Assembly (NCBI GenBank): GCA_023213395.1
Contig: CM041465.1
Span: 110,615,741 to 110,679,740, forward strand
DNA from: Cycas panzhihuaensis
Lineage: Eukaryota > Cycadophyta
Direction of reading: 5' to 3'
Length of the DNA stretch: 64,000 bases
This document shows, in pieces, positions 1-13,970 of the stretch. Under the pieces are notes generated by a model, which had not been told where the DNA came from, did no database searches, and was given only the letters and a program-made list of their open reading frames with translations. Every line of letters begins with the position of its first letter. Positions within the stretch are counted from its first letter, which is position 1. A program made the position numbers and the translations under genes.

Positions 1-303
<303 letters not shown>

Positions 304-3267
304 TGTTTTCCAGCTCCTGAGAATAGGTTCTTGGCAAGTTGACTTAGGTAGAGTATAGATATGCTTCGATCTTTTGCCTTTACAGTTTCTCTAGAAAGGT
401 AGATAAAAACATCATTTTATTGCATTGTTGACTAACACATTTAAATGATCACCTTGCACCCAAAGCTTGATCATGCTACTTCTCATTCTCTCAGCCTATG
501 ACGATCGGTGGGACATGCATCTCCATGGAACTCCATAACCCTCCTATGCACCTATACATTATCCTTAACACAACTTAACCTGTGTGATCCATCACACCTT
601 GTGCCATATCACAACCCTTAGCACCCCGCTGAGTGTGATTGGTTGATCCTTATGCCAGTTATCAGTTTCCTAGGAGTCCTGCTACTTCGGTACCCCATCT
701 GGTTTAGGTCATCTTCTCTATTTGACTGTACCCATCTATTTGGATAGAGGGACAGAACCTCCTAGGTCTGGGATACCTCCTTTAAGACCCTGAGGCATCT
801 TCCTTTTGGCCTATTTTGATCTCTGTCACTGCATCATGGTAAATGTCACAGTACCATAGTAAACTTTATTATACCACGAAGTTTGTCGTAGGGTGACTGT
901 CATAACTTAGTTTTTAAAATTTTTCGTGGACAATTTTACTTTTTTCATGAAATTACCATGTGTCTTTAACACCTCTCGAGCCCTAATTCAACCCTAATCA
1001 TCCATTCAGACTATGGTTAGGTATAAAGCCCAAAACAACCTCATTTTCTACCCTCTTCTTCCACCTTCCTCTCTCTTCTCTCTCTTTTGTAGGAGTTTTC
1101 TGCAAGAGTGCCTTGCAGCGTTCAAGTTCCCTATGTTTTAGCCTAAGATCTACCCATTGTAGCTTTAATCCGTAGTATCAGGCTCACAAACTAATGTCTC
1201 CAAGCAAGGATTCATGCCTAAGTTCAGCCTACATGCCCTTCCTATAGCTTTCAACGAGATTATTTCTAGATTGCAGTACCTTCCTAAGGATAACCTGTAA
1301 GCATATCAGATCTGCCATTTTCTACTATTTTTAGGGGCAGATCTACTTCCTACATAGCCTAATAGGTATTTTCCATTTTTGTTCCATATCTTTCCTTGGG
1401 TTTGTCTTGTAAAAGTTTAGGTCTTTAAACACATCATTTCTTTCCTTGTCTTCTTTGCTATATATAGGAGGTATTCCTCCATTCCTTATCTTCTTGCCCT
1501 CTTGATCTCCCTATCCTTTCCTAGTTTTTTCCAAGGAATCTATAGGATAGGACCCATAAAGAGTGAGAGAAAGGAGCCAAGATAAGATCTGTACCCACTA
1601 GGCCTGCTCCTTAAGGGAAAACCCCTTCTCCTCTTTCCTCTCCTTCACTTGTGCCTCTCTTGGGTCACCGTGGAGTCTTTAGGATTTGGCCTGCACTAGA
1701 TATCAGCTTTTGTAGCCCTTAATATGCTATTTCTAGGCTTGCACACCTCTCTTGAGCAACTCTTCTAGCCCCAAATGGTGTCCTCTATTTATCTTGGGTC
1801 CTGTCATAGCCAATGTTATAATTCGCTACATGTAGCATACTTGCAACATAGGCAACTTTCACAAAGCTCGTAGTGTTTATCTCCTTTACTATCCACTACC
1901 AATAAGCTATCATAATCTATTATACCCTGTGTCTAAGGGTAGCATAGAGGTGTACTTGATGGAGGGTTAGCCATTCTAAGGCTAACCCCCCCTTCCCTTA
2001 GCTTGTGTTATTGGTTTTCTTGGGAGATTATAGAGTTACTTTTGGTGGAAGATTACTTAATTTGAAACATTCTAACTTGCAATATTTCAGCATTTTACTT
2101 TTGCATAAGTATACATATATTGGATTTGTATCCTAGTAGCCCCTTTGGAAAGGGAAAATAACTTTATGATTGTAGGTTTGCCATGCTATTTGTGGAGAAA
2201 GGTAAACATCAATAATCTAGGTGCATTCCTTGGCCCCCCTTTTCTTTGGTTGTTCTATCCTCTACATAGTTCCTTTTTCCTTTACGTTTTCTTGCTTCTT
2301 TCCTTTCATCTTTGGGGGAGGTAAGGAAACCCCTACGCTGCTCATGTGATGGGAAAAGGGAAAAGAAGAAGCGGTCATAGTGCAAGGTGAAGATCACATT
2401 TTAGCTGCATCGTTCTTCCAGGTACACCGCTCTCGTTCTATAGGTCTTTTGGGTTTTTTCTTGCTTGTATGCTTGCATAAAAGACATAAGGAAAATTAAG
2501 TAAAAAGGAACCAACTCACATCATCATATTGCACATTAGTTCACATTCTAGGAAAGAGAATTCATTAAGGGTTACCCTCTTCCCTCTTTCATCCAATTGA
2601 ATCAATGTGCACTTTGCACGATATCTTGGTTTATCTCTTAGCTTCTCTTTCCTTTGTTTGAAACAAAATGAGAGTGAGGATCTACTTTTGAGAGAGAAAG
2701 TATATTTATTGTTCTCTATACATGTGTTCTTAGTTTACCTCTTGTTTGTACACATACGACTAGTATTTGTTTCATTGTTTCATATAGAGACTAGACCTCT
2801 CTGTGCATAGAGTGGCAGGAACTCTTTCTGCTACCACTCTTTAGCCATCCAACTTTCCTGCTAAGTGGATTAGTTCTTAAAGGATCCATCCCCTAAGATC
2901 TCCTTTATACCTTATCATACCTATATACACCTTAGCTACTTCCTTAGCTTTCTTTCCATGGGGGCCCACTCCTTCATTGGGTCTTGCCTTCCTCTTCTGG
3001 CCATCTAAGAGTATGAAGATGATTACTTTAAGGTTACTCGGGAAACTAAAGATATCCCTCACATACGCTCCCCTTTAAAGTCAAAAGCCAAGTTACCTTG
3101 AGGAATTCATGCTCCATTCGTGGGTCCTGAACCTATGTTCTAATGCACAGACACCCTATGTGGGTGCTTCCTTATACTTGTTAGTTTAATCCCTTTATCC
3201 CAGAGCCTTCTATCGATTATCTTAATCCCAACTAGGTGTAGTTACCATCCCTATAGATGCGATTCCA
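304..3267 (+). repeat. G0 LTR A (old Gypsy LTR, about 2.96 kb)
   Basis: Starts TGTTTTCCAGCT directly after a polypurine tract and ends near ATTCCA, matching the TGTTTC...TCCA ends of the related G1 and G2 LTRs. A TATA-like TATAAAG near 1022 precedes the transcribed part. The body aligns by eye with LTR B (7957-11039), including the AACACC/GAGCCC block, the GGAGGTAAGGAAACCC block near 2320 and the GGTGTAGTTACCATC end. Divergence is high and CpG sites are rare, so this is the oldest layer. No coding potential is seen. Confidence 0.75.
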
Positions 3268-4472
3268 TCCTCCTAATTGTTGTGTCATCCCTGCCACTCC
3301 TTAGACTGGAAACACTCCCCAACTAGGATGACATGTTCGAGTATTATTATTCCCTTTCCTGCTAACGCTTCCTTTGTATATTCTGCTATGCTTCTATATG
3401 GACATATATAGCTCCCTGTCTCCTAGACCCACATATGCCTATCGCTAATGCTCATGGTGATCATGTGTGTCCGCTAAGAGTATGGCCCTACATGGAAGGA
3501 AGTGTGTATAACTCAAACAATCCTATAACACAAATCATATAACAATCAACTTAAAATCATCATGATATATAGCTCCTTGTGCACCTATGCACCCTCTTAC
3601 ACATGTATACACAAACATATATACAAAAATAAATGTAACACAATATATCATTATGTATCATCATACACCATCATATATCAAATGGGGTACTAATGGCCCT
3701 ATCTATATATATATATAAGCATAATGTGTCATATCATACAAATGGTATGGTACATCATCTATGAGAAGCTGGAATCCTTGTAGGGAGGAGTACAATCATG
3801 TGGCAATACATGGTGACTCCCTAGAGGTCTAGTGCTTTTCCAAATTAAAACTTAGTACATCCTATTCTTTGGTGATCCTCTGCTCATGGTGTATCATCTC
3901 CTAGTCGATGCGATACATCCCCAGGGAACCACATACCTTGTAAATCCTCTTGTGCCTCTGGGAGCTCCCTGCCTCAATCCCCTCATCCCGAGGCCTCTTT
4001 GACATCATCGCCATCGTGTAAGTATACGTCATACTTCACGATGACCTCAATGCTATCTAGTCTACTAGCTGATCGCATTGTGCTTGGATATGATCTCTCT
4101 CACTCTCTACTCCACAGAGCCTCTCCTCCATCCCTTAGAGATGCTCCTCCAGCATGGCCACTCAGATGCAACTCTCTGCATCCCTACTTGCTTCTCCCTG
4201 AGTCTTGACTGCCTAGACCTGACCTCGTAGGGTGTCTCTATCTGCTCTGGTCCCATCTAACTCTCCCTATAGTTGTCCCACTCTCACTTAATACTCCCAG
4301 GACTCTGCTATCCACACATCTCTAGCCTTGACCAATGGGGTAAATGCTATTGTATGAGCCCCTGCTGACTGTGGCTCCTCTCCCGCCTAGATGGGAGGTT
4401 TCCCCTCTGCGTAGGCTTAAGGGAACATCTCCAAGACTATTGCCTCAACCAACCTCCCTATCTATGTTGCTC

Positions 4473-4597
4473 CTGTAAAGTCAAACATACCATGTGTCAG
4501 TATATATATCTGCATATGTATACCAAATAAGATAAATCAAAGAAAAGTATCTAGATGTCTAGTAATCAAAAGATGACAAGAAGAGGTAGTGTCTCAC
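4473..4597 (-). other. conserved intron-like segment of the antisense gene, G0 copy
   Basis: On the minus strand the segment begins GTGAGAC (after GAGGAG) and ends TTTACAG (before GAGCAAC), giving 125 bases with GT-AG ends. The same donor GTGAGAC and an acceptor at the equivalent place occur in G1 (54296-54406) and G2 (24572-24675). Conservation of both ends in three diverged copies supports a real intron; splicing itself is inferred. Confidence 0.55.
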
Positions 4598-5819
4598 CTC
4601 CTCAGACTACTAACTCCTTAACTCGGACGTCCATATCCTCCTTAGGACCTCCTCCTTTGGTGCCACCTCACCAACAACCTAGCCTACTAGAGCATCACCT
4701 CCACCCTCCTTAGCTATAACTTCCACCACTACTCAGGCTGTCCCAACTATCCTTAGCCTCTTGACTAGTATGCATGGTGTCATGCCTCTTCCTGTAGCTC
4801 CTAAGGGACCTGCCTCTCCTGCTGCAACTCCTGAAGGCCCTGCCTCACCTCCTGCGGTCCTTAATGGACTAGCCTCATCACCTGCTACTCCCAATGGGCT
4901 TGTCCCATCATCACTACCATCATCGTCGTCTCCTCTAGGACCACCTCTGACTCCTCCAACTCCACTTGCCTCATCGTCACTATCCCACCTCACCCCTCTA
5001 TATGGATCTACCGTATAATCTACCATGGTGAGTAGGTCTAGTGATGTAGCCTCCATCGAGCATCAGATATGCACTTGATCCTTGGTCCCTCTAAACTAAG
5101 TCTACCACCTGTGGACCATGGGAGCCCATGCTGAGATAGTGTGTGGCCCTTCCACCGGTGCCACTGCTCTAAAGTGATAAAAAAACTAGCACTATAATAA
5201 TGTGCTGTATGGAAAACCTCCTCTCCTGGTCACTCTAATGGCGTCTAGCTAGGTGATCAGGTTCACCACTATTAGGGTGGCCCAGTACATCCTCTTCCCA
5301 GTATCACATCTCCTCACTATGTCTATTTGACCGCCGAGAATGTCCCTGTAGTTTTGTTTTTGGGAAATCTAAAATAGAATTCTCAGTGTGATCAGTTTCC
5401 TCACCTGAGGAATTTATGACATGACCATGCTCTGAATAGGTATCCCTCTCCTCTTCCACTAGTCCTAACTTGTAAAGAGGATGGAAACCTTCCTATGTGC
5501 GATATCATTACTAAGTAATACCCCTAGTAACACTGGTGCCCCTACTACTAGTACTCCCAGGATCCTCTGGATGTCTCCTGGTGTGATGGTAATGTCCCCT
5601 ACCTAGGGGAGGTGAAATACGTATTGTCTGTAATCCTAGTGTGAGATAATGTGAACCAGTAGACACTGATTTGGGGCATACTATGGCATCCTGATGACCT
5701 TCAATAAGCTGCATCTCACTAGTGTCTGCCTATCCTTATGAGACATCATCTCTATAAAACTCATTATTTCAACATCGATGTTCTTGCGGTTGTCTACCGT
5801 GATAACCTCCTGTCAAATA
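4598..5819 (-). pseudogene. antisense plant mobile domain gene, G0 remnant
   Basis: Read on the minus strand, the region starts after an acceptor-like TTTGACAG (plus 5820-5827). It then gives VITVDN, VFHLP, VGDITITPGDIQRILGV and, near 5000, YTVDPYRGVRWDS followed by a Gly/Asp/Ala-rich acidic tail. VFHLP-x-VGDVTVT-x-(D)I-x-x-(I)LG-V is the hallmark of the plant mobile domain, found in MAIN/MAIL-type proteins and in some transposable elements. Several stops and frameshifts break it. It is the most decayed of the three copies and opposes the direction of the element. Confidence 0.6.
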
Positions 5820-7017
5820 CCCAAGAACTAGTTAGAACAATCATGTACCTATCTGCTAGCCTTTAGGACTGCCCCTCACCCCCTACTTATTGAGTTTGGA
5901 ATTCCTCTGGGCCATCCTTTATCTTTTTAGTTTGTTAGCCTTTGCACCACACTAAACTCTGCAGTACCACAAAGTTTAGGTGGGACCTTGCTAAGCTTTT
6001 AGTGCAAACTTAGTGGCCCTACAACAAATTTCACAGCACCGTAATCTTTGTCGTGGGGCCAGTAGTACCCCCATAAAAGGAGGAATTTCTACCCAAAAAA
6101 CCTAAAAATTTTTTCTAAGGTGGGCCACACTTAGGCCCACTGGGACTAGGGCTACCTAATAGCCTGGTCCTCCCTCTCTTTAGACCTAATTTAGGCTCTA
6201 AGAGATCCTAATTCACCCTTAAGGGGCCTAAAACTGCTAAATAAGAGTTTAAAAAACACATAAGCTTTAAGTGATGAAATGGAAGGGATAAGGTACAATC
6301 CACTCATTGGATCTATCCTCACTACTGCCATCTTGTCTCCTCAGTCCTACTGGCTATTTCTACACCCCAATATAATGGTTTGATCTCCCTTTGTATGCCT
6401 CTGAAGTTGGGTGGTGCTCTCCTGTATAAGGAAAAGGGTTTTGAATTAATCGTGAGCCTGTGAAAATGAATCTCATTTTCTCTGAGTTTTCCTTATATAG
6501 GCGAGGGCACTGATGGGCACCTCTTCCTTTTCTCTTGTCGCAGTAGCCCTTGGGACTGTCTCTCTCCTCTTGTTACCTTTACCTTCAGGGTTCGTCTCCC
6601 ATTTTTCCTCCATGGCCCTCCTTTCTTCTCACCCTTCAGGTGCATTTATGGCATCCCCTTTAGCCTTGGAAGGCCCCTTCTGCCTTGATTTTCATGCCAT
6701 CTCTAAATATACCTGAGTTTATACTTATTTGGCTCATTTCATCATCCTGATCCCATTTTTGCTACCAGTTCATGCCTTTGGGGATTCCAAAGGAAATGCC
6801 TTCCCCATCTGGGACTGTGCGTTGCTTCCTTCAGCGACCTTTAGGACCCTAGAGGGCTCTTTTTTCTGTTGTTTCCTTCCAATCCACTGTGTTAATCTCC
6901 TCATCCTCAGGCCCTCCTACCCTTCACAACCCCTATCGATAGCCACTTGAACCCCTAACGATTGCTTCACTGTGTTAAGTCCTTTTCACCCATCAACCCT
7001 GCTGACACTATTTTTCC

Positions 7018-7480
7018 TTGATTTTCCCTATGAAGATCTCCATTCCTTCTACCATGGCATTACTCGTCTTCACCAACGGTGGAAGCTATGGCAACCCAGG
7101 CCTTTTCGCTACTGTGTGGATCCTTTGTGACCCCTCCAGATACGACTACATGCGTTATGGGGTCTTCCTTCCTGAAGCCATAAATAACGAAGCTAAATAT
7201 ATAACTATTATTGAGGATCTTACTGATGCGCTCCACTTCCACCATGGATCCATCATCCTCTTCTATGACTCTCAGGTTGTGGTGTCCCATCTCACCTAAG
7301 TCTACTAGGTGTGTTGCCCATGCCTGAGGGCCCTTGCCTTGACTGCTAGGTCCCTTTTGGATTATTTCCCTCCTGTTGATATTTAACACATTCCTCAGGC
7401 TCTCAACACTTAGATGGATAGCCTAGTTTATCCCATCCTTGAGCATCGTCTTCCTCTCCTCGATAACCTCCTTTAAGAGA
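7018..7480 (+). pseudogene. additional RNase H (aRNH), G0 remnant
   Basis: Translates to a decayed RNase H of the type found at the 3' end of Tat-lineage Gypsy elements: FTNGGSYGNPG, INNEAKY and YDSQVVVSHLT, then past stops HIPQALNT and LILEHRLPLLDN-like blocks. The first catalytic Asp (DGG in G1 and G2) is Asn here, so the enzyme would be dead even without the stops. It lies about 480 bases before the polypurine tract, the same place as in G1 and G2. Confidence 0.7.
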
Positions 7481-7946
7481 CTTGTTTAGTCACTTAGGTC
7501 CCCAAGTATTGGGTTATTCCATCCTTTATATTACATTTCATTCATACCTCTGAAAGTCAGTCGCTAATGAGGTAAAACTATGGTGACCACCAGGTGTGTT
7601 TCCTTACCCCACTCTTAGCACATAACTCCTGTTGTTTGTTACTAGCTTATGCACACAACACCCTATTCATGACATCTGTCTAATCTTATGTGTGGTCATC
7701 ACTACCTTTTTCTTTTACTTCTACGATGGGGGCATCTATCATCATTACCAGTCAATTATAGGATGACACATAAACAACCCCTATGTTGTCTTACTCTTAC
7801 CTCCACGGCCACACATTCTTCCATGACACTTAGCATCACCCTTGGATCACACCATTGTTATGTTTGTTTGTATATATATATCACTAACATTGTGTTGCTA
7901 GCATTCACTGTCGTATTGCACTTCCAAGCAACGAGGCTCTACTGCT

Positions 7947-7956
7947 AAGGGGGCAG
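7947..7956 (+). other. polypurine tract of G0
   Basis: AAGGGGGCAG lies directly before the LTR start TGTTTC. It is the plus-strand DNA priming site of the element. The same motif precedes the LTRs of G1 and, on the minus strand, G2. Confidence 0.75.
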
Positions 7957-10900
7957 TGTTTCACAGCTCTGAGAATAAGTTTGTGAGTTGACCTCGTGTA
8001 AGTGTAGGTATGCTTCTATCCTTTGCCTTTGTCACTTCTTAAGAAAGGTAAGTCGAAGCATTTATTTTCCACTACATGACTGATTGATTCATTTGAGCGA
8101 TCATCTTGTATCCATTACTTGATCATATTTCTTGACATTGTTCTAGCCTATGATGACTCAGAGATATTGATCCTGATGGCACTCCACAACCCTCCTATGC
8201 ATCTCCATGTTGTCCTAAGTACCAATTAGCCCTTGTGATCTATTCACAACCTCGTTGTCACATCTTAGCTTGTAGCACTTTACTTAGATATGATTAGTAT
8301 ATTTTTACTGATTTGTTAACTTCTTGGGAACTCTATCTCTTTGGTACTCCATCCATCCATCATAGGTTATTTCTTCCTCATGATTGTCCCTAGCCATCTG
8401 GATAGAGGGTCAGGGTCTCTTAGGCCTGGAGTACCTTCTTTTAGGGCTCATAGCTCCTTCTTTGTTTTATGTTTCTTATGTTATCACTACACGGTGACAA
8501 GTATCACAGTATCATAGTAGACTTTGCGATATTATGAAGTTTACTGTGGGGCAACTGTTATAAACCACTTTTTAAAATCTGCTGTGGAAAATTTCACATT
8601 TATTATGAAATTTCCATGTGGCTAAGTTGTATTCCTATTCCTAGTCGACCCCTAATCACTCAATTAAGCTAGGGTTAGTTTAAAACACAAAAAAAGACAT
8701 CATTTTGTTCTCTCTTCCACTTTCTCTCATCTCTTCTTTCTCTCTCACAGGTCATCTCTTATAGAAATTCCTTGCAACACCTAGGCATACCTTTATTCTA
8801 ACCTAAGATTAGCCCTCTGAAGATTCGATCTATGGCAACATGCCTGAGATAAGGCCTCCTCAAGTAGGACACACTCTAAGGCTCACCTCCAAGCATAAGC
8901 ATCATACTCCATCAAGCTGGTCTCTTCATATTTCATAGCCTACAAAGGGTTTCACCTATAAACCTTGTATGACCATCTTCCTCCACCATTTTCTCAAGCA
9001 GATCTATTCCTAATTCACTTATAGTAGGTATCATCCTATTCTTATTTCATCTTGCTCCTTTTAAGTTCCTTAAAAGTGACTGAAACACCCCATATACCCC
9101 CTTCTTTTCCTAGTTTTTCTATTATATAAAGGAGGCATCCCCTTCATCTTTTCTAGTCTATCCTCCATACCTTCCTACTCTTCCATGGTTTCTCTAAGGA
9201 GGTAGCAAGGGAGAGGTCCCAAAAGGGTGAGAGAAAGGAGCTAAGGCAAGTTCTATAACCCAACAAAGCCTTCTCCTTAAGGGCAACCCCCTTCTCCCCT
9301 TTTCCTCTTCCTCCTATGTGCTTCCCTTGGGCTACCAAAGAGCCATTCCAAGAGAGGCCACCACTCATACCAGTGTACATAGACCATTGTTGCACTTGCT
9401 CCAGCCTTATGAGCCTTACATAGGTAGGGATTACAATCCCCATTCATACCCCACCTTGCCTTTGGGTCTTGGATTAATTTTGGGTTGCAAAAGTTGCACA
9501 TCGTAACTTTTACAATATTAGCAACATTTTTAGCCTTTTTATAGCCTATCATCCATGTATTTAGCTCTAATTATTCTATCTTTACCTACTGTTCATGTGT
9601 TTGGGCAACATAGAGGTGTGTTTTCTAGAGGGTTAGCCATTCCAAAGCTAACCACCTCCATCTATTTTCTTATCTTGCTTGCATAGAAAAGGTTGGAAAT
9701 TGTCTTTTAACTAAAGGTTTCACTTGATTAGTATACTTTGCTTATATCAATTTATGCACTTTGTATACATATATATCTCATACCTTAACAACCCCTTGGG
9801 AAAGGGAAATACTTTTTTATTGTAGGTTCTCACTACGCTGCATGTGGAGGAGAAAGAAGCACATTAACCTAGGTACATCCTTCTCCTTTATTCCCTTGTC
9901 ACTTTCTAATCATTTTGCATAGCCATTTCCTTTTTCCTTTCTTATCCTTTCCTGTTCAACTTGGGGAAGGCAAGGAAGCCCCAACATCACCACCCTACAC
10001 CACTTACGTTTGGGGAAAAGGAAGAGGAAAGCAAGTGCAATATGAGGGAATATATTCATCTAGCTACACAATCCTTCAAGTGCACCACTACTCTTTTCTC
10101 GTCACTTTCTTTCTCTTATTCAAAGTCTATTTATTTGCATACGTAGATTACAAAGGGAAAAAGAGCAAAGAAATAAACTTGCATTCATCATTTACATGGG
10201 TTTACTTTGTTTATTCATCTAGGAAAGTGTATGAAGTAGGAATCACATTCCTTCACTTCCTTGCTTGATTGCATCTCCCTCTGCTTGGCCTTATCCCTCT
10301 TGTATGAATGTTTGCAACTATTTGGCTAACCTCTTTATTTCATTTTTTTTCATTAGAAAATGAAAGGAGAGTGAGGTTGTTATATTAGAGAGTAAACGAG
10401 ATCATATCATTAGTTTATAGTTTTCTCCATATTTTCAATAAACATAATGATATATTTATCACTTCATCGTAATATATAGAAGACCAAACCCTTCACACTC
10501 AAAATGATGGAAACCCTTTTTGTCGTTGCCTCATATCTCCAAGCCCGCCTTAAGTATATTAGCCTAGAGAAGATCTTACCTCTAGGTTATTACCCCCTAT
10601 CTTGTCATAACTATAGTAGATAGGTAGTCTTAGCAGCCTTCCTTTTGGATTGGTTCCACTCATGGGGTGGACATCCAATCTCCCTTCCACAAGCTTGCAC
10701 CTTCCATACTATTTGTTCAAATACACCTCATTCATACCCTCTTCCTTCCGTGAAGAGCCATTCCCTCATTTGACTTTACCTCCCTTCTTTAGCCATCCAA
10801 GGGTTGAAGGACCTACTTCTTAAGGTTACTCAGGAAACCGAGGATATGCCTCACTCCTTCCACCCTCAGAACCAAAGTTGAGTTACCCAGAAGGGAGCTG

Positions 10901-11039
10901 TACATCATTCGCAGGTCTTGAACCTATGTTTCGATGTGTGGACTGCCTATGCGGGTGATCTCTTTCACTTACTAGATTGACCTTAGATCCCAAAACTCTT
11001 CACTGGTTAATCCAATCCTAACCAAGTGTGGTTACCATC
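7957..11039 (+). repeat. G0 LTR B, cut by the G1 insertion
   Basis: Begins TGTTTCACAGCTCTGAG after the polypurine tract and aligns by eye along its length with LTR A (304-3267). It stops at GGTTACCATC, where LTR A continues with about 15-25 more bases to its end. At that point the G1 LTR begins, so the missing tail should lie beyond G1, outside this window. No credible coding region is present; reading frames of 60-120 residues here have no recognisable domain. Confidence 0.7.
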
Positions 11040-13758
11040 TATTTCTCGGCTTCCGGGAATGGATACGGAATCACTGATTCAGGTAAGTGCAGGTATGTTT
11101 CTCACCTTATCATCACTCCCTTTTGATAAGTGTCTGCTTGCATGTCTGCATGTTTGTGGCTTTGTAGACGACCTTTATCTCCGTCTACATTTATTTTAGC
11201 CTATGATGACTATAGCAGGGGCATACTCCCAGCAAGTGTGGCACCCTCGTGGCCATTCCACTTCCTGCATTCTGCCCTCCTCACTCCAGGATCCACTTGG
11301 CTTGCGCCACCTCTGCCCGTGTGATAACCTGTCATTGTTTGGTTGACTTGCCACACCGTTTGAGCCCTATTTTTGCTCTTTTGGACCTGTTTGTTGGCTT
11401 GTTTACCCTCGGGTAGGTGTCTCAGCCCTCTATTGGTCCTTTTTGTCATCTGCCCCCAGCCTAGACTCGCTGGCCGGGCCTAGTTTTTCTTCCAGGCGAA
11501 TACTGCTATGATTTTCGCGATACTGCCAGAAAATCTGCAGTACCATGGATTTTGCGGTGGTATGACTGTTCTAATTTATTTTTTAAAATCCACCATGGTA
11601 ATTTCACATTTATTGTAAATGCCACGTGTCTCGTGATTTAACTCGCTGCCAGTCGTACCCTAATCACTTGCTTTAGGGTTTGGGTTGGGTACTTAAGTCA
11701 TGATCTACTCATTTTTGAGAACTTTTGGCTCACTTTTGGATTACTCTTCAAGGAAACCACACTGGGCTCTTCTATTCTCTGCTGCCCTGCTGCTTTCTGA
11801 GGACACATCTCTCCTCCAAAGGCTCTTTGTCCTTTGGTATGGTTAGGACATCTTCCCAGCTCCTCACACACCTTGGAGAGGGCCCCTTGGAGAGACCTCA
11901 GCGGATTCTTGCCCTGGGCAGCCATCAAGGGTTACAAGTGCAGGTGTTCTTCCTCCAACTCCATTAGCAGGGTCCCAAACCTGCTACACCACAATTTTTG
12001 GGCTGATCTCTCAGCCTCTCCTTACTAGCCCTTGGCTAAGGCAAGCACCTCTCCTCTTCCTCTCAAGTATTCATTGATTTGAGTTATTTTCCTTATGCAA
12101 TTGATGCCCTATCTTGCTTGTTTCTTTGCTTGTCTTTGTGAGGGTTATTCTCCTCTTTATATTAAGTTATTTTGCCCTATTATAGTGCCTCCTTGCCTGC
12201 ATTTGTTGCTCAAGGTAGCGGCATAGAGGGTTGACATAGGGTTTAGGAGAGAGCTGGGTGGATTTCGCACCACCTTCCATGCTCCTCAAGTGGCTTTAAG
12301 CCCCCCAAACCTTCCCTCTTGCCTTGTGCTGTCCTTGGAACTCAAACAAAGGTTTGTTGGCCATTCCTTAGCCGTTGAAATCAGCGCTATCATACGTTGC
12401 AGCACTGGTTTGAGGGCTTGTACTCAGGTCTGGGCAACTCACATAAGTCCTGACTGCTTGATCTTAGCCCAACTCTCTTCCCGGTAGCTCGGTTTGCTCT
12501 TCATAGCATCCTGGCTTGCCGTAGGTCTTCTTTAGATCTTCTCAACTCCCTTGCTACTATTTTTAGCCATCCTTCTTAGCATTGCCCTCATTGCCTTGTG
12601 GCTTTTGGGGGAGGTTAGGGTTGTTCTTTGTGGGAGGTGAGCCACTCCGAGGCTTATCGGTTACTTTCCTTTTGCTTTGGTTGTCCTCCTTTATACATTA
12701 TCATCATTGTGTTGATGCTAACATATACGTGTTGAAGTTTATATTTGTATTACATAGACATGTATTATTAGGATCTTATCACTGCATGTTAGTACCCTTT
12801 CTCCAGAAAGGGGGAGTTACCATTTGCTTACAGGTACTTGGAGAGCGCAAAGGGTCTTTTTCGCTTATCCCATTGCCAGTAAGTGCTCCTTTGCATGTTG
12901 TACTTTCATACTTCATTTATTACTAGTATTTGGTTTCTTTCTTTCCTTGGTTTTATACTTTAGTATTTTTTCAGGGAAGGTAAGAGAGCCTCTCATTCCA
13001 ACCCGCCATGATGCTTCGCAACCGCCGCACCTTGTGGAGTAGTTTTGGTGTCCCTTAGGAGCGCCATCATCACAACATGCTTCCAGTCTAGGTACATACT
13101 TTGCTCCACCCTACCACTATTTCCTTTTGAATTTCCTTTACATAAGTAGTAATTAACTCATTGGAAATCAAAAGGAGAAATTAATTTTGCTCTTGGTTCA
13201 TGCTTTACTTATTTCATTGCATGCATCTTCTCTATCCGTAGGAAAAGGTCTTAGGAACTGCTCCTTTTCACCTTTCCCTTCCCTTTACCATGCAAGCTTC
13301 CTGCTCTCCTTATTACTTGTGTGTTTGGTTAGTTTGCTTAGGCATACCTTGAACCACCTTCTTGGGTCACCCCCCTTACTTTCCTTTGGTTCCCTGCTTC
13401 GCCGGATAACCAAAGTGACCCTGTCCATAGGCCAACTACTTGTTTACCCTCCCTTGTTTCTCGTTACTCTAGGGAAATCCTCGAAGCTTCCTTTCCATCC
13501 CCTTCTGGCCATCCAAGGGTGGGAGGATCCTTCCCTTAGGTCAACCTAGGCTAGCCCTACACCTCCTCACCACTTGTTCAAAGTGGGGGGATCACCCTTT
13601 GGTAGCTATATTCCATTGTAGGTCCTGAACTCAGGCTCTGGCGCATGGGGTGCCCTGCATGGTATTTACCCTACTTATAGGTCTCTTTCTCGATCATATT
13701 ATTACTTGTTCCTACCATACCTATTTAGTTAGGTAGCTATCCCATAGACGCGCATCCA
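11040..13758 (+). repeat. G1 5' LTR (about 2.72 kb)
   Basis: Aligns with the G1 3' LTR from 57629 and, more distantly, with the LTRs of G2. The first dinucleotide is TA rather than TG (TATTTCTCGG against TGTTTCC), and the end is CGCATCCA. A weak TATA-like region TACTTAAG lies near 11689, followed by ACTCATTTTTGAGAACTTTTGGCTC, which is conserved among G1 and G2 LTRs. The part around 12030 (GGCTAAGGCAAGCACC) is the site that C2 hit in the 3' LTR. No gene is seen within it. Confidence 0.8.
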
Positions 13759-13780
13759 CTAGTGACCATACTAGGGACTG
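13759..13780 (+). other. candidate primer-binding site of G1
   Basis: Directly after the LTR comes CTAGTGACCATACTAGGGAC. G2 has CTAGCGACCATACTGGGGAC and G3 has TGGCGGCCGTCTTGGGGGCC in the same place, so a common TGGCGACC-x5-TGGGGAC-like site is likely. A PBS should start TGG, pairing with the CCA end of a tRNA. The primer tRNA is not identified here. Confidence 0.5.
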
Positions 13781-13970
13781 CCAGTACGGGACCTAGTTTC
13801 TACTCTCTTTTGTTGGTGTCACTACCTTTTTGTGATCCTTTTTACCTATTTCGATCTCTTTATTGGGTAGCCTCTAACGCGTGTGCCATTATCGCCCTCT
13901 CTTTTTCCCTAACATTATTGGTTGACCTTGCATGTGACATTTTTCTCGTCGCTTATGCAGTCTACCTCCA

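Larger units (their letters stand above)
3268..7956 (+). mobile_element. G0 interior lacking gag and pol
   Basis: Between the two G0 LTRs there is no recognisable primer-binding site, gag, protease, RT or integrase. From about 3300 the sequence instead follows the post-integrase region of G1 (from about 53060) and G3 (from about 33300). It then contains the antisense PMD remnant, the additional RNase H remnant and a polypurine tract at 7947-7956. It is a deletion derivative or the product of unequal recombination. A short TA run at 3703-3718 marks the second microsatellite site of the family. Confidence 0.7.

Noticed and set aside
10600-13560. Hydrophobic frames of 60-120 residues in G0 and G1 LTRs (for example 12582-12926 and 13187-13549) that look like membrane proteins
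   Set aside because: Pyrimidine-rich LTR sequence gives Leu/Ser/Phe-rich frames by chance; no conservation of frame between LTR copies.
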